From Ichthyophis bannanicus (taxonomy: Eukaryota; Chordata; Amphibia; Gymnophiona; Ichthyophiidae), in assembly GCA_033557465.1 (NCBI GenBank), contig CM066033.1:586426438-586490437 (forward strand): DNA of 64,000 bases, written 5' to 3'. Below are positions 43,424 to 54,597 of the stretch, in pieces; position 1 is the first letter of the stretch, and every line of letters begins with the position of its first letter. The position numbers and the translations under genes were made by a program. Below the pieces are notes generated by a model. That model worked only from the letters and a program-made list of their open reading frames with translations, was not told the origin of the DNA and made no database searches.

Positions 43424-43506
43424 GGTACCCTTTGAAAATCCCGAATATGGCATTTATACGGGTAACTAGGGCAGCTACCCGTATAAATGCCTTCAAAAAT
43501 TGGGCC
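43424..43506. repeat. palindromic MITE-like hairpin
   Basis: GGCATTTATACGGGTA and its exact complement TACCCGTATAAATGCC are separated by about 15 bases (43449-43496). The flanks TTTGAAAATCCCG and TTCAAAAATTGGGCCC recall the ends of the Harbinger-like MITEs at 7936 and 48016. Possibly a miniature foldback relative. Confidence 0.6.
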
Positions 43507-43519
43507 CTTAAACCCTTCT

Positions 43520-45400
43520 TGAACAGATGGATGCAATCTAGGGCAGCAGAGCTTAACGGAGTAAGATAGCCACACCATTTTTCTTCCCTGCAGCAGGGAA
43601 ACAGACCCCTAGGAGGTAGGTCTTATTGGCATGTTTTGCTGACTCAGAAATGGTTACATGAGTTTCTTGTAAAAAAAATGACGTCAGTGGCCTCTTTTTG
43701 ACAATACAATTGAATTTCTTTCTATTTTAAAGGGTTATTTCGACCTTGTACTTTTAGAGAAAGAATCTTCATGGTCATGGGACTAGCTATACTCTACCTA
43801 TACAGAACATTCCAAAATAATGCCGAGCTAAAAATTGGAAAAGCATTAACAGGTATACAACCACAGCTAAGTATAGAGTGGCAAAACTGTATTGCTGGAT
43901 GACAAGAGTAAATAAAAGATTCCAGAAAGGACAAAAAGAATTAAGAAAACCAAGAGCCAGGGGGGAATAAGGCAGTCAGACCAACTGCCAGTGCTTCCGG
44001 TGGGGCTAGCCAACTGTGCGACCCGGACAGGAGTCCTGCGACAACTAAACACACACTCAATCCCATTCTCTCCCTTAAACCTCCCATTCGAACTTCAAAG
44101 ACATCAGGAATTTCTTCCCTCTTCCCTTCCCTCACACCATTCTAAGTCACTAGAAATGTCCAGAAATTACTGCTGACTATCAGAGTCTGCATCTGCCGAA
44201 ACAGGTAATAATAGAAAGTGGAAAATCTCAGTCGCGCACTTCAGAGACCAGTGATAGTCTAGTGCTGCAGATATCCCCTATGCTCACCTGCAAAGACCAC
44301 CCTTCGAAGAGGGTGGATCATAGTCCAAGAAGAATCTGTCTCTATTGACTGGAGATTGCTAATCATTGCCAAAAAGTGAACAACAGGAGAAACACTGATT
44401 TAGACCTGTGGGTTTAATTCAATGCTTTGTAGTGGAACTTCAAGTGTCCATATTATCAAATTCTGCTAGGAATGTTTTGAGTAACTCGGGGTCTTCAAAG
44501 GTACAAGTACAGTTATGCACCATGGCTCGAAACTGGACTAGATAGTAAAGGCCATATCTGGCTTGGAGTTGCTGTAGGCAGGGTATCAGCGCCAGGAATT
44601 GCTTGTGTTTCTCAAATGTAATCTTGTTAAGATCAGGGAAGAAAGATAGTCATTGTCCCTCATACTGGATTGCTGAGCACCACTTTGAAATTTGTAATAT
44701 TTGCAGAGCTTGGGGGTTTCTTAGAAATTTGAGGATAACTGGGTGCAGTGACTTAAACATTGAGTTGTGTAATGGTACACAGTAGGCCCACTCTATTTCA
44801 AGAGGGAATTTCAGATCTAACTGAAGGAGTTTAGGCAGAAGACTTTCAAAAAAGGAGATCGGGTCTGAACCCTCTATATCATCAGGAATCCCAATGATTT
44901 GAATATTGTTACACCGCAATCTATTGTTCATATCCTCTAGTTCTTCTAGCTGTGCAAGCTTTCTAGTATTTTTATCTACTTGCTGAAGACGCTCCATATG
45001 CACAGCTACAGTGGAATCGGTGGTATCCATCCTTACTGATTGTGTGGATAGCTTGGAAGTAACTTCAGTAAGTTCTGCTGGTATGGCGTTGAGGGTATCT
45101 CCATCATCTGTCAGCAGGTCCTTAATTTGGTGAATTTCAGACAGAACTTGTTGAAGACCACTGTCAGTGTCTTTGCCGGGTGTCATATTGCTTGGAGAGG
45201 GCGGTTCATGTTTTGTATACTTTACTCCTTGGGATTGAACAGGACGATAATCAAGCCATGCTGGTTTAATATTGGACATATCCAGGATTATCGCCACGGG
45301 AGTAGGAGGGTTTCCTTATGGGAGGGATGATAGGAAATGGCAGGAATTTATACTGGGCTCTGGAAGCTTTTGCTCAGGCGTCCATTCCGGCCTGCGGTTA
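43520..45400 (-). mobile_element. L1/Tx1-type LINE: ORF1 and start of ORF2
   Basis: Minus-strand element with ORF1 at 45297-44440 and the beginning of ORF2 at 43795. ORF2 starts MKILSLKVQGRNNPLK and then, in neighbouring frames, shows VIFFTRN (for IFLQETH) and AAGKKNGVAILLR, a Tx1-style AP endonuclease start. It breaks off near 43520 at the palindromic MITE. The spacing between the ORFs is about 640 bases. The GC-rich leader lies upstream of 45297. Inactive. Confidence 0.75.
44440..45297 (-). pseudogene. L1/Tx1 ORF1 protein, one in-frame stop
   Basis: From ATG 45297 the frame is open to TGA at 44647-44649 and then again to TGA at 44440-44442, about 285 codons in all. The protein has a polar N-terminus, a coiled coil (about residues 60-125, QQVLSEIHQIKDLL to LAQLEELEDMNNRL), an RRM-like segment (RCNNIQIIGIPDDIEGSDP) and, after the stop, the C-terminal domain (LSFFPDLNKITFEKHKQFL, YGLYYLVQFRAMV, FEDPELLKTFL). 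This order is that of L1-group ORF1p, an RNA-binding trimer. The single stop is probably a late inactivating change. Confidence 0.8.
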
Positions 45401-45479
45401 GCTCTGCCTTCCCACTTCCTATGCGCTGCCTTACCATTCCCCTAGATATATCCAGGTCCCCAGTTTTTGTGTTGTCTGT

Positions 45480-45600
45480 CTTGACTAGACTGTAATCTCT
45501 TAAGAGCAGGGACTGTCTTACATGTCTCTGTACAGTGCTGCGTATGCCTTGTAGTGCTATACAACTGATACTAAGTAGTAATAGTAGTAGTAGTAGATCC
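45480..45600 (+). repeat. L2/MIR-like 3' tail fragment ending in TAG repeats
   Basis: GACTGTAATCTC, GAGCAGGGACTGTC and TACAGTGCTGCGTA, ending in six TAG-type units. Homologous to 10956-11098. Confidence 0.45.
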
Positions 45601-46329
45601 CAGAATTCCCAGAAGATGCCTGATCCCACTGATGGCACGCATTATTCGTATATTACAGTAGTTGGTAAATCCTGCCCTTGTGTGCTTGAAGTTTATTTGA
45701 GCTAAAAAATAATTCATCTGTTCATTTTATCTCCCCAAATCCATGGCGAAACAGGGAGGGAACGGTCACTGAGAAAAAAACACTCATATCAATTCTTATG
45801 GTGTATATTTCAACTGACGGTCTGATGCCAGACACAAAGTTAGCATGAAAACAGATATGTGAACTTGATCATTGTAGTTACTCCCAGGTCATGTTAGGTT
45901 CCCATGGCATCATTCAGTCCACCCAATGTCCAAATAACTGCATTATGACATGGTTGTGGCATGGAAAGAAGGAAATAAGAGCTTTGAGAACAACTGATGA
46001 AAAAGCTGGTTTCATAACTATCTGCTGTTTTAAAGTTGTCATGCATTGTTGACCATCAATATCCGTTTAAAAATATTTAAAAAGTGCATTTAGTATTATC
46101 AACTAATTATAGAGATGGTGGGGAATGGGTTCACCCCTTAACTATAAATTTCTAACTCAGTCATGAGAAAAACGTTTATGATCATGTCCACTTTGAAAAA
46201 GAATGACCTAATGAAATATGAGGTCATACACTGGTAAGGAATATTTATACAAAGAATATCTGTATTTCCCTGGTTCAAACGCTCAAAGGATTCAACAAAC
46301 AAATTATTCCTGAATTAAAAAACTAAAAT
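45601..46329. other. no recognised feature
   Basis: Nothing beyond ordinary AT-rich sequence was recognised. Confidence 0.35.
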
Positions 46330-46343
46330 TAAAAGTTCCTTCA

Positions 46344-47872
46344 CAATCCAAGATGGCGCCATTGGATGTCGGCAGTGCGAGACATTCCTGAGGATGTTTG
46401 CTGCTGTTTGCCTTTCAGGCCCCCTCCCCTCTGTATATGGGGAAGAGGAAGGGGGAAGGGAGGCCATACTTTTCTCTGGCCCCGAGGCAGGCAGTGCCAG
46501 AAGTCTTTGGTCTTCTCCCCGCAACTCAGGCTTCAACCCCCTCTGCCCCGCCTGGGGGGAGTACTCTGGGCAGCTATGACAACGGGGTTTCTCTTAGCCC
46601 TGTGATTCAGACACTGCTTCCCTGCCATGGAAGTGTGTCTTCGGCTGGTGCTCTCGAGCCATTGAGGTTGGGTGAGGATTCCTTGGCGGCTCCTTTGGGA
46701 GGTGTGCCAGCTGTTGAACTGCCTCCCCATGAGGGGAATGTAAATGGTGGAAGACTTGCTGTCCCGGTAAGATCTTTGGAGCCCATTGTTGCTGAGCGGG
46801 GTATGCTGCCTTTCCAATGAGCAGTGGAAGAAGTGCAAAGACCTAAGGCAGTGATGTTGGAGTCTCTGTGGTCTGTGATACAAGGTTTCAATTCTTCTCT
46901 TCAGACTCTATCAACTCAAGTATTTGGTGATATTAAAGTTATTTCTCAGGCTGTGTTGGACCACTCTAGGGCAATTAAGGATATATCTGGGAGCTTATCT
47001 GTGGCGGAGTCTTCGGTAGCCAAGCAGCAAGTTGTGGCTAATTCAGTGATGAAGGACTGCGTTATTGCGGCCCATCGCATGGAATATTTGGAGAATCAAG
47101 TCAGACGTAATAATTTGCATCTCTTAAATATTCCTAAGTCTCCTTTGGTCCCTCGAGATGGCTAGGAAGTATCTTACTGAATGTTTGGGTATGGACACTG
47201 GGAATTTGCCTCTGCTGGTGAGGGCTCAGTATGTGCCATAGCCTGGGAGGGCTTCCCAGCCAGCAGCACAGGCAAACTCGGTTGCTAATAACTTGACCGA
47301 GTTTATGGAATTATTGCTGGAGGTTATTACCCAGAGGACTACTCTTATTCTGACTGTTGCCTTGGAGTTTGATCATTATGCAGTCTTTAAATTGTCTTTT
47401 TGTGCTATGAATAAGCCTTTTTTGGGAGCATGTATACGTATTTTTCCTGATATGTCTTGGCACACTCAGAAACGGCTAGGACTCAGTGTCGGCCTGAAGT
47501 TTGTCCTTAGATTTTCTTGTATTTATGTTCTTACCTATGATGATAAGATATTTACTTTTTTTGAGTCTAAAATGTTGGCTGATTTCCTTGCAGCTAGGGA
47601 GGATATGGAGCCTTTGTCCATTGTAGCACAGCCGCCATAGTTTGGGGTATTGGGAGGGTTGATTGAGGTTGGCGTCCTGTGGAGATACTATTTCTTATGT
47701 GTACTTTTTCCTTTTATCTTGGATTCTTTTTCCTTCTTTAATTGTGGGCTGTACTAGAATTATTTATTTTTCTTATATATATATATTTGTGTTATAAATT
47801 TTCCTACTTCTTCTTTTGTTCACTTTATTGTGGATTGTTAAATTGTAAAATTTATAAATATAAGATAAAATA
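46344..47872 (+). mobile_element. ORF1-only L1 element (half-L1-like), copy B
   Basis: A 1529-bp insertion with a perfect 14-bp duplication TAAAAGTTCCTTCA (46330-46343 and 47873-47886). The 5' end has CAAGATGGCGCC, reminiscent of L1 leaders. One ORF1-type gene follows (46398-47640), then a 3' UTR of about 230 bases rich in T, and an AT-rich 3' end (AAATATAAGATAAAATA). No endonuclease or RT is present. Length and organisation equal copy A at 32076-33603, but the 5' leaders differ, so the two are diverged members or independent derivatives. Confidence 0.85.
46398..47640 (+). pseudogene. L1 ORF1-like RNA-binding protein (copy B)
   Basis: Frame one runs 46398-47165 with a single stop (46818-46820). 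It holds a Pro/Gly/Ser-rich N-terminus, then a coiled coil (FNSSLQTLSTQVFGDIKVIS through AAHRMEYLENQVRRNN) and the start of the RRM (LHLLNIPKSPLVPRD). A frameshift at about 47158 continues ARKYLTECLG, a stop at about 47239, then TEFMELLLEVITQRTTLILTVA (RRM end) and IRIFPDMSWHTQKRLG, FSCIYVLTYDDKIFTFFESKML (C-terminal domain), ending at 47640. The domain order is that of L1 ORF1p. Three lesions; not functional as it stands. Confidence 0.8.
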
Positions 47873-48015
47873 TAAAAGTTCCTTCAGATTTATGGGAAAT
47901 ATAGTGCAAGAAGTTCAATGTGCAAGTTCCCTCTGCCCAGTCACAACTTATTTCCTCACAAGATCTTTCACCGATCCAAAGATGTATTTTCTAAAATAAT
48001 TTACCAAAACTCTAA

Positions 48016-48290
48016 GGACCCGATATTCATTTGCCCGGATCTTTGAAGGGTTATGCGCCAACCTCCAAACTGGATAATTAATGCCACAGCAACGCCATTG
48101 AATATTGTTGATCACTGCCAAAGCTGCCGAAGCTTACCGTTCAGCAGCGATATTTGCTGCTGCCTGGTTAGTGATCGGTGCCTTAAAGATGGCGATATTC
48201 AATGTAAATGCCATTGAATATCTCCATCTAAGGCATTTATACAGTTTACTGGGCTGTAAACCGTGTAAGTGCTTTTAGAATATCGGGCCC
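48016..48290. mobile_element. PIF/Harbinger-like MITE with TAA duplication
   Basis: A 275-bp element with ends GGACCCGATATTC and GAATATCGGGCCC, flanked by TAA at 48013-48015 and 48291-48293. The TAA duplication is the known PIF/Harbinger preference. The internal block GGGCTGTAAACCGTGTAAGTGC is shared with 5876-5973 and 7936-8339. Confidence 0.8.
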
Positions 48291-48394
48291 TAACTTCTCA
48301 AATGTCCCTATGTCTCAGTATTTCTTTTAGAGAGCCAGTCAGGTAAACTGTCTCAGAATACTTTCAGATATGTGTGCTGCTTTTATCCACAGTT

Positions 48395-48665
48395 ACATAA
48401 CAGCATAAGAAAGGCCTTACTGGGTCAGACCAAGGTTCATGAAGCCCAGTATTCTGTTTCCAACAGTGGCCAATCCAGGTCACAAGTACCTGGCAAGTTC
48501 CCAAAAAGGTACATACACCACAATGCTTGTCCTGGGGTAAGCAGTGGATTTCTTGGGTCCTCTTAATAATGGTTTAGGAACCTTGCCTCCAGGTTCTACA
48601 CTAACAGCTTTTACTACATCCTCTGGTAACGAAACTACATACTCCGGTAACAAATTAAAATTCAA
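48395..48665 (-). repeat. CR1/L3 3' UTR fragment
   Basis: Carries ACTGGGTCAGACCAAGG, CCAACAGTGGCCAATCC and CTTAATAATGGTTTAGG in the order found at 26795-27060. Tail side at 48395-48415. No coding part. Confidence 0.8.
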
Positions 48666-49185
48666 ACTCAGCTTAAAATATTTTAGCTTCACAAAGAGTT
48701 CAGGGTTACATTAGAGAGAAACCCATTTTTTGCAATCATTTTTATCTCAGACTTCCCTTGCACAACAAAGAGTAATCTTTCCTCAGTCAAGCTTTTCCCA
48801 GAAACGTCACATAAAAGCTTTTAGCTTTTCTTACAATCAACCTTTCTTTAACTAGATTTAAAATTCTGTTTTCCTCTCAAATCTCTCATTTTGTCACTCA
48901 CATACTTCATCATTCAGCACACTCAACTTACTGACCCGAGCCAGGTCCCCATACTTACTAGAACATTCGCTTAGCCCTTCCCAGCACTGATCCCCCCAAA
49001 AAATGTTCTTCCACTAGGATTGCCAAATGGCTGGTACTCGGCCGGCCTGACCGGTCTTTATATGGCAAAGCTGGCTGCTGGCAGAGAGCTAAAACTGGCA
49101 GTTGAAAAGACAGTTTTTTGCTCTGGTTGCCCATGTTCCCACGACCAGAGAAAAAAAATGGCTTTTCATCTCTCTCCTTGTTCCC
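48666..49185. other. no recognised gene
   Basis: AT-rich to 48960. From about 49019 a GC-richer stretch leads into the foldback at 49187. Nothing else recognised. Confidence 0.35.
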
Positions 49186-49186
49186 C

Positions 49187-49472
49187 CGCAGCCTCACCCT
49201 CTCCTCCGACCCAGTCACAGCTCCTGCACCTTATAGAGCCACGGCTGCAGTAGCAATAATAATAAAAACAAAACAAAACAGGTGTGTAGCCGCTGTGGGG
49301 CCTTCCAGCCTGCTGCTGAGTCCTGGTCTCTCTAGCGTAACTCCCTTTTGGGAACGGGACGCAGCAGCAGAGGTTCCATAGTGCAGGTCAGAAGGCTCCG
49401 CAGTGGCTGTGCACCTGTCTTGTTTTGTAAGGTGCAGGAGCCGCAGCTGGATTGGAAGAGAGGGTGAGGGGT
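49187..49472. repeat. imperfect foldback repeat
   Basis: The left arm CTCACCCTCTCCTCC...CAGCTCCTGCACCTTA (49193-49234) is mirrored by TAAGGTGCAGGAGCCGCAGCTGG...AGAGGGTGAG (about 49427-49469). The loop of about 190 bases includes AATAATAATAAAAACAAAACAAAAC. Could be the core of an unclassified foldback or hAT derivative. Confidence 0.55.
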
Positions 49473-49475
49473 TCT

Positions 49476-50117
49476 TTTAAATTCTTATTTCTAACACAGC
49501 TGTGTCTCTGTCACTACCCATTAAGGACATTCTCTGATCACTGATGTCTCAGGCTCTCCTTACCTTGGCCCTTGCTGCTGAAGAGAACTGAACATATCAT
49601 AGCACTGAATCAGGAAGTAAACCCCTCGCAATGCTCTGCCCTCCAATGATATTATTTTTAGGCTGACCTCTGTGAAAGGTCAACCTGGTGCTGAGTGGTG
49701 GGGAATATTCCTTAGTATGCCCCTTTACATAGAATGTTCCATGGGTGCCAGATATGTGGTAAGATTTTATTGTGATTGTGTGAGTGCTATTTGGCAAGCT
49801 TATGATTTTGCATATTTGTGATATCTAGTGATTAGTGATATTGGCTGAGTTGTTGGGTAGCTGATGAATTATTGTGTGAGGGGTTGAGCAAGATATGTAT
49901 TTCTACTCATCCAGTTTTTTATCGTTTTTGTAGTTTGAGGGTATTGGAATTTTAAATGAAGATTTCGTGCTTCCACTAGAAATGTGATTCCCTCGCTTAC
50001 TGCAAAATTTCATTTGCTTAGGAAGCATCTTCATTGTTGTCAGTGGCTTTACTGAATGTTCGCTTGATTCTTGATTTGATATTTATCTATAAGCTCCATT
50101 GTCTGTGTAATGGAGAC
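49476..50117. other. no recognised feature
   Basis: No gene or repeat ends seen in this interval up to the large TIR element. Confidence 0.35.
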
Positions 50118-51324
50118 TTGGGGGTATGTTTACTAAACCTTCTTAAAGTGCGCGCTGTGCAATTAGCATGCGCTAAGGTACCTTAGCGCGCGCTAATGGC
50201 GCTTTACGGGGCACAAATGCGCTTTAGTGCGTGCTCACGCACGCAACGGCACAAACGAGCGCTGAAGGTGGGGAAAGGCTCCCGGAGGGCGGAGGAAGGC
50301 TCCCCAGGAGCGGAGAGAAGGGGTCAATGGGTGGAGAGTGGGAGGGGAGAGGCTCCCCGCACACTAACGATGTGAAATTCGAGGCCAAAAATAACGCAAG
50401 TGAAAACCTCGTGTTAGAGCTGATTTAAAGGGAAAAGAAACCATTTCTGTCAGCAATGTACAGCAAAGCCAGGGAAACCTATTAAAAAGTGATAAGTGTG
50501 ATACATGTGCGTGGAACAAAAGTGCAAATAAACATTGAAAATGACCCCAACAAAATAAAAAAAAAATCATAATCAAGCTGGGCAATAGTGATAGTAATGG
50601 GAAACATCAAAAAACACTCCCAAGAAAGCCCCAAAACAAAGATGAAGTGTGGAAGGGTCTACGCTCCGTCCCCATACAAGGTGAATGATCCCACAGTGAA
50701 ATAGCACTGATCAGGGTTTCCCTCTCCATTGGACAGGTTACCTATGGCATGCACATGTTCCACACCAGCAGGGTGGGCATGTCAGAATGGGCAACTGGAC
50801 AGATGCTGGGAAAGGGGATACAGAGGGCTGCAGGCAGCACATGCTGTGGTGCAGCTGGGGCACAGTGCGGACTAGGCAGATGCCTAGGTGGCACTTAGGA
50901 ATGCTGAAACTGAACAGCAGCCAGACAGCAACTGATGAGGGCCCAACATGGGCACGAGAGTGTTTATCACAGTGTCACAGGGGATAGTACCCAGCAGGTA
51001 CCCCGAAGGGCACAGAACATTGGCAGGCGGTGTTGGGGGGAAGCGTGGACGCCTATGCAGGCACCCCTACCCCAGAACATGCACCATAGGCAGCCACCTA
51101 CCTGCACACTGGATGGCTTGAGACTGTACACCACCAGCACCACCAGCAGAAGGGTACTGGTGGCAGAGGGGTACTGGTGGTGGAGGGGGGCAGTGGCAGC
51201 TGCCCAGAGCAGACCATGGCCTAGCCCTGTGTAGGTGGGTGCCATGCACTGCAACAGACAGGCCCTGCCGGACAAACAGTCATGGTATCACCAGGGAATG
51301 CACTGTCCCTGTGGCAACACAGTG

Positions 51325-51386
51325 GTGCAGTGTGCACAACCAGTGTGTTTGGAAGCATAAGGCCACAGGTTCAAGACCCAGCTGTG
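51325..51386 (+). other. tRNA-like module (weak)
   Basis: Contains a box B-like CAGGTTCAAGACCC preceded by GTGCAGTGTGCACAACCAGTG. The corresponding place in the second copy (62340-62410) keeps CAGGTTTAAGTCCC. No full cloverleaf. Confidence 0.35.
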
Positions 51387-53337
51387 GTGCCTGCCAATCC
51401 TGTCCCCATATTTTACCCACTACAACAACGTGCTAATACAGACAGAACGTTTATTGCAGATGACGTAAACATGCCCAAAACACCTACATTTTACCCTACA
51501 GAGCAAAGACACCATAAACAGGCGCATTACCTAGAGCAGAGTCTCCCAAATGCAGTCCTGGAGGGCCAAACACCATTCAGGTTCCATGCTGCCTCTAATA
51601 AAGATGCCTGTGCTGCATATCTATGCACCACCCCCATGGTATGCAGATATATCTCATGCATATTCATGAGGGACAGCATGAAAACCCAAACAGTGTTTGG
51701 CACACCAGGACTGGAGTTGGGAACCTCTGCCGTAAAGCAGCAGCCAACAGGGGCAGACACACCCACACCCACAGGCTCCATTAGCCAATGCCTCCTGGAG
51801 AGGCAGGACATTGGGCCCTGCGTGCATCTCCCAATACTAGCAATTGCATACCTTAGCAATGCCACCCTACACCTGGGAATACGGTACACAGCTATCAAAC
51901 GTTTGCTATGATTACTGGCAGATAGCAATTCCTACGTTAAGCACAGTTTTCTGATTGAGCTCCATCATAGCAACCTTTCTGATGTCTGTGGAATGTGCTT
52001 TATGTCTGGTCTCTGACAGTGTTTACCACCCTGGGGAGTGACCCCCAACAGTATTGCGTACCATATCCATGCCTGCACTGTGCCCAGGACTGGTGTGGTG
52101 GCCAGGGCTGCTAAACTTCTCTATAGTAGCACAATGCTGGCATAGGTGTGGGAGTGTGTGTCTGTCTATCCAGTGTGTGGTGGCTGCAAACACCCTCCAC
52201 AGCCCACACTGCCAGCACTGTTGCCAGTATTGGCCTGCCAATGTGCATAATGAGGAGCAAGGTACCATGGGTATAGCCCGGACAGGGTGGCCTGGCCAGG
52301 ATGCATCTGCACAGGGCATAGGGCACTGGCTGGGACATTGTAGTGCCCAGCCACCACCTGCACAGACAGGGTGGCCACAGCTTGTCCTGCTGGGCGATCA
52401 CTCTCACCCTGACTGTGCAGTGACCACAGCATGGCTAGGCTCCCCCATAGTGCTATATAGTATTTTTCTCATCTGATATTTATGGGTTTTCTTTTGGGGC
52501 CCAGTCACTGACTTATCTGCTTGTTATGTATGCTGACATCCCAGTTCTGGGTGCATGCATTTCCACCAGGAACATGCACTACGGACTAGCTAGCAGACTG
52601 TTTGCTGCTGGTATGTGTCTTGATGGAGCGCCTTGCAGGGTGCAGCGGCTGAAGGCTTGCTGCAGGAGAATATCAGATAGTGGTGGGGTGCAGCTTAGCA
52701 TATCCAGGCCTAATGTCTGTCTTCTATTGCGTTATGGATGTGTACAGAGCTGCATTGACTGCCCTGTAGGGTGTCTGTTCCCCAGCAGGATTGGGGTTGA
52801 TGGTCCCCTCTACTGCCACCATTGCAGGGAAGTAGAATGTGGATCTGTTGGTGGGAGACCCTGTTTACCACCCTCAGCCCTGGAGGAGGAGGAGGAGGGT
52901 GGTGGTACATAATCCTCCTAGGGGTCCATAGGGGCTACACCTGACTGAGACACACAGATATATCCAAGGTGTGTCTGCAGAAACTACCTATCTCACACAT
53001 TAGCACTGCTGGGGACCTGCAGCATGGCTTATCTCTGCTTTGGACCTGGTGCTGGGCGCCCCACCTCACCCTCAGGTTGAATGCAGTACCTGCACAATGT
53101 GACGGTGTGTAGCTACTCTGTGCCAGTACCACACACGGTCAGTTCCCCCTACCAGGCCGAGGTCCTGTGGGGGTGCATACCCCATCTTGTGTTCATCTGT
53201 AGATGGCTGATTTGCATGTGCAGTGCATCATGGGTACGGGTGGGCTAACCCTGTCCTGGTGACCACAGCAGACTGTTTGTGTGGTGACGTGCAGTCCTTC
53301 TGCAGCCAGCCAGGGACTTGCTATCCCCTATAGAGCT

Positions 53338-53400
53338 GTAGCCCACTGGTTACTTCACTGCCTAGAAAGCTAGAGGTCATGGGTTCAAACCCACAGTGGG
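53338..53400 (+). other. tRNA-like module with A and B boxes
   Basis: GTAGCCCACTGGTTA fits a Pol III box A and TGGGTTCAAACCC a box B, about 40 bases apart, as in tRNA genes and tRNA SINEs. The copy-2 equivalent is at 63946-64000. It is not called a functional tRNA because no clean acceptor and anticodon stems were seen. Confidence 0.5.
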
Positions 53401-53446
53401 GTTATTTGGTAGGGCTGTCCAAAGAATTATCTATTTTTAGTGTACA

Positions 53447-54330
53447 TTAGTGCTGCCAGCAAAAACACCCTCAGCGTACTGTACCCATAAGGTGCCTCAG
53501 AGGGCACTTTATAGGGCGCCCTATAGGGCACCTTATGGTTACTGTACATATAAGGTGCACTATACGGTATCCTATGGAGCGACTTATAGGGTGCCCTATA
53601 GGGGACATTATAGGGTGCCGTGGCGGACATTGCACTTTATAATGTGCCCTATGGAGTGCCTTATAGGGTGCCTTTTATGCGGCACCTTAGGTTACGGCAC
53701 GTGAGGGTGTGTTTGCTGGCAGCAATTAATAAAATACAAATAAAGTGCTGCATGAAACAATACTTACAAGTCAAAGCTGATGTCTCAGCCAGCCTTAAGT
53801 ATTAGGCACACTGGGGATCAAACTCATGACCCCTGTATTATCAGTCAGTGCCTTAACCATTGTGCTACACTGCTGTTCCTCCTTGCATGTCAGCGCACCT
53901 ACTTAAGATTTACATGCGTTTAAATGCACAGTGCTGCCATCAAAAACAGTGCTATGACCTTGCCGTGCCTCATAAGGCACCCTATATGGCCACCCTTTAA
54001 GCAACATTGTAGGGTGCCGTGGCGGACAGTGCACTTTAAAATGTGCCCTCTGGGGTACCTTATGGGGTGCCTTATGCAGCACCTTATGTTACAGCGCTTT
54101 GATAGTGCGTTTGCTAGCAGCAGTAATTAAAAAGCCTCATAATGCAATATTACACATAAATGGTAGTGCCTCAGCCAGCCTTCTTCATTGGGCACAGTGG
54201 GGGATTGAACCCATGACCCCTGCACCATCTGTCAGTGTCTTCACCATTGTACTGCAGCCCTGTTCCTTTGTTTGCACATTAGCACGCCTGCTTATGCTTT
54301 CCGCGTGCGTTTCTTGTGCGCTAATGTGTG
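53447..54330. repeat. tandem pair of foldback plus tRNA-like units
   Basis: Two units of about 480 and 400 bases follow each other. Each begins with an internal foldback: GTGCTGCCAGCAAAAAC at 53447 to GTTTGCTGGCAGCA at about 53715-53728, and GTGCTGCCATCAAAAAC at 53930 to GTTTGCTAGCAGCAG at about 54108-54122. The foldback is filled with TATAGGGCGCC-type short palindromic repeats. Each is followed by a minus-strand tRNA-like stretch (53803-53878 and 54186-54264). These have box A (TAGCACAATGGTTAAGG and CAGTACAATGGTGAAG) and box B (GAGTTTGATCCCC and GGGTTCAATCCCC). Confidence 0.6.
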
Positions 54331-54483
54331 CGGCTCACATGAGCGCGCAGCGCAGCGCGCGCTAATCCCGTTTTGCTACTTTTGACCGGACCGCCCACTC
54401 CTTTTATGGCATCCTGCAGACTAACGCGGCGCGCACGTTAAGAGGGTTTAGTAAACATACCCCTTGGTTGTCTGATAGGAATT

Positions 54484-54595
54484 TGATTTATTTTATTCAT
54501 ATCTTGCTACGGGGTTATAAAGGTTTTCTATGGGTCAGAAAGAGGAGCAGTAAGAGAAAGGGCGTGGCTATTATTTTCCATCAAAATTTGCCCTG
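54484..54595 (+). repeat. L1/Tx1 endonuclease fragment
   Basis: Translates to YKGFLWVRKRSSKRKGVAII and FHQNLPW, matching the G...KKNGVAIL stretch of Tx1-type endonucleases as at about 43575. Too short to define more. Confidence 0.5.
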
Positions 54596-54597
54596 GA

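Larger units (their letters stand above)
50121..54463. mobile_element. 4.3 kb TIR element, Harbinger-like, with tRNA-like modules
   Basis: The termini are long inverted repeats. GGGGTATGTTTACTAAACC is perfect at both ends, and similarity continues through TCTTAA.GTGCGCGC, about 35 bases with two differences. TTG flanks both sides (50118-50120 and 54464-54466). Subterminal regions are rich in GCGCGCTAA palindromes (50160-50230; 54320-54440). No transposase motif was found in any frame, so it seems non-autonomous despite its size. A second copy begins at 61441 after TTA and is similar along its whole visible length. The superfamily (3-bp TNN duplication, GGGG end) is probably PIF/Harbinger but not certain. 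Confidence 0.75.

Noticed and set aside
51282..52476. Transposase candidate frames inside the 4.3 kb TIR element
   Set aside because: No DDE or HTH pattern seen, frames overlap on several strands, and the equivalent region of the second copy is not open in a matching way.
53338..53400. Functional tRNA gene
   Set aside because: A and B boxes are present, but complete acceptor and anticodon stems are not; it lies in a transposon and recurs in the second copy.
53427..53704. Frames with repeated PYRAPY-type peptides on both strands
   Set aside because: They arise from short palindromic TATAGGGCGCC repeats, readable on either strand; not a repeat protein.
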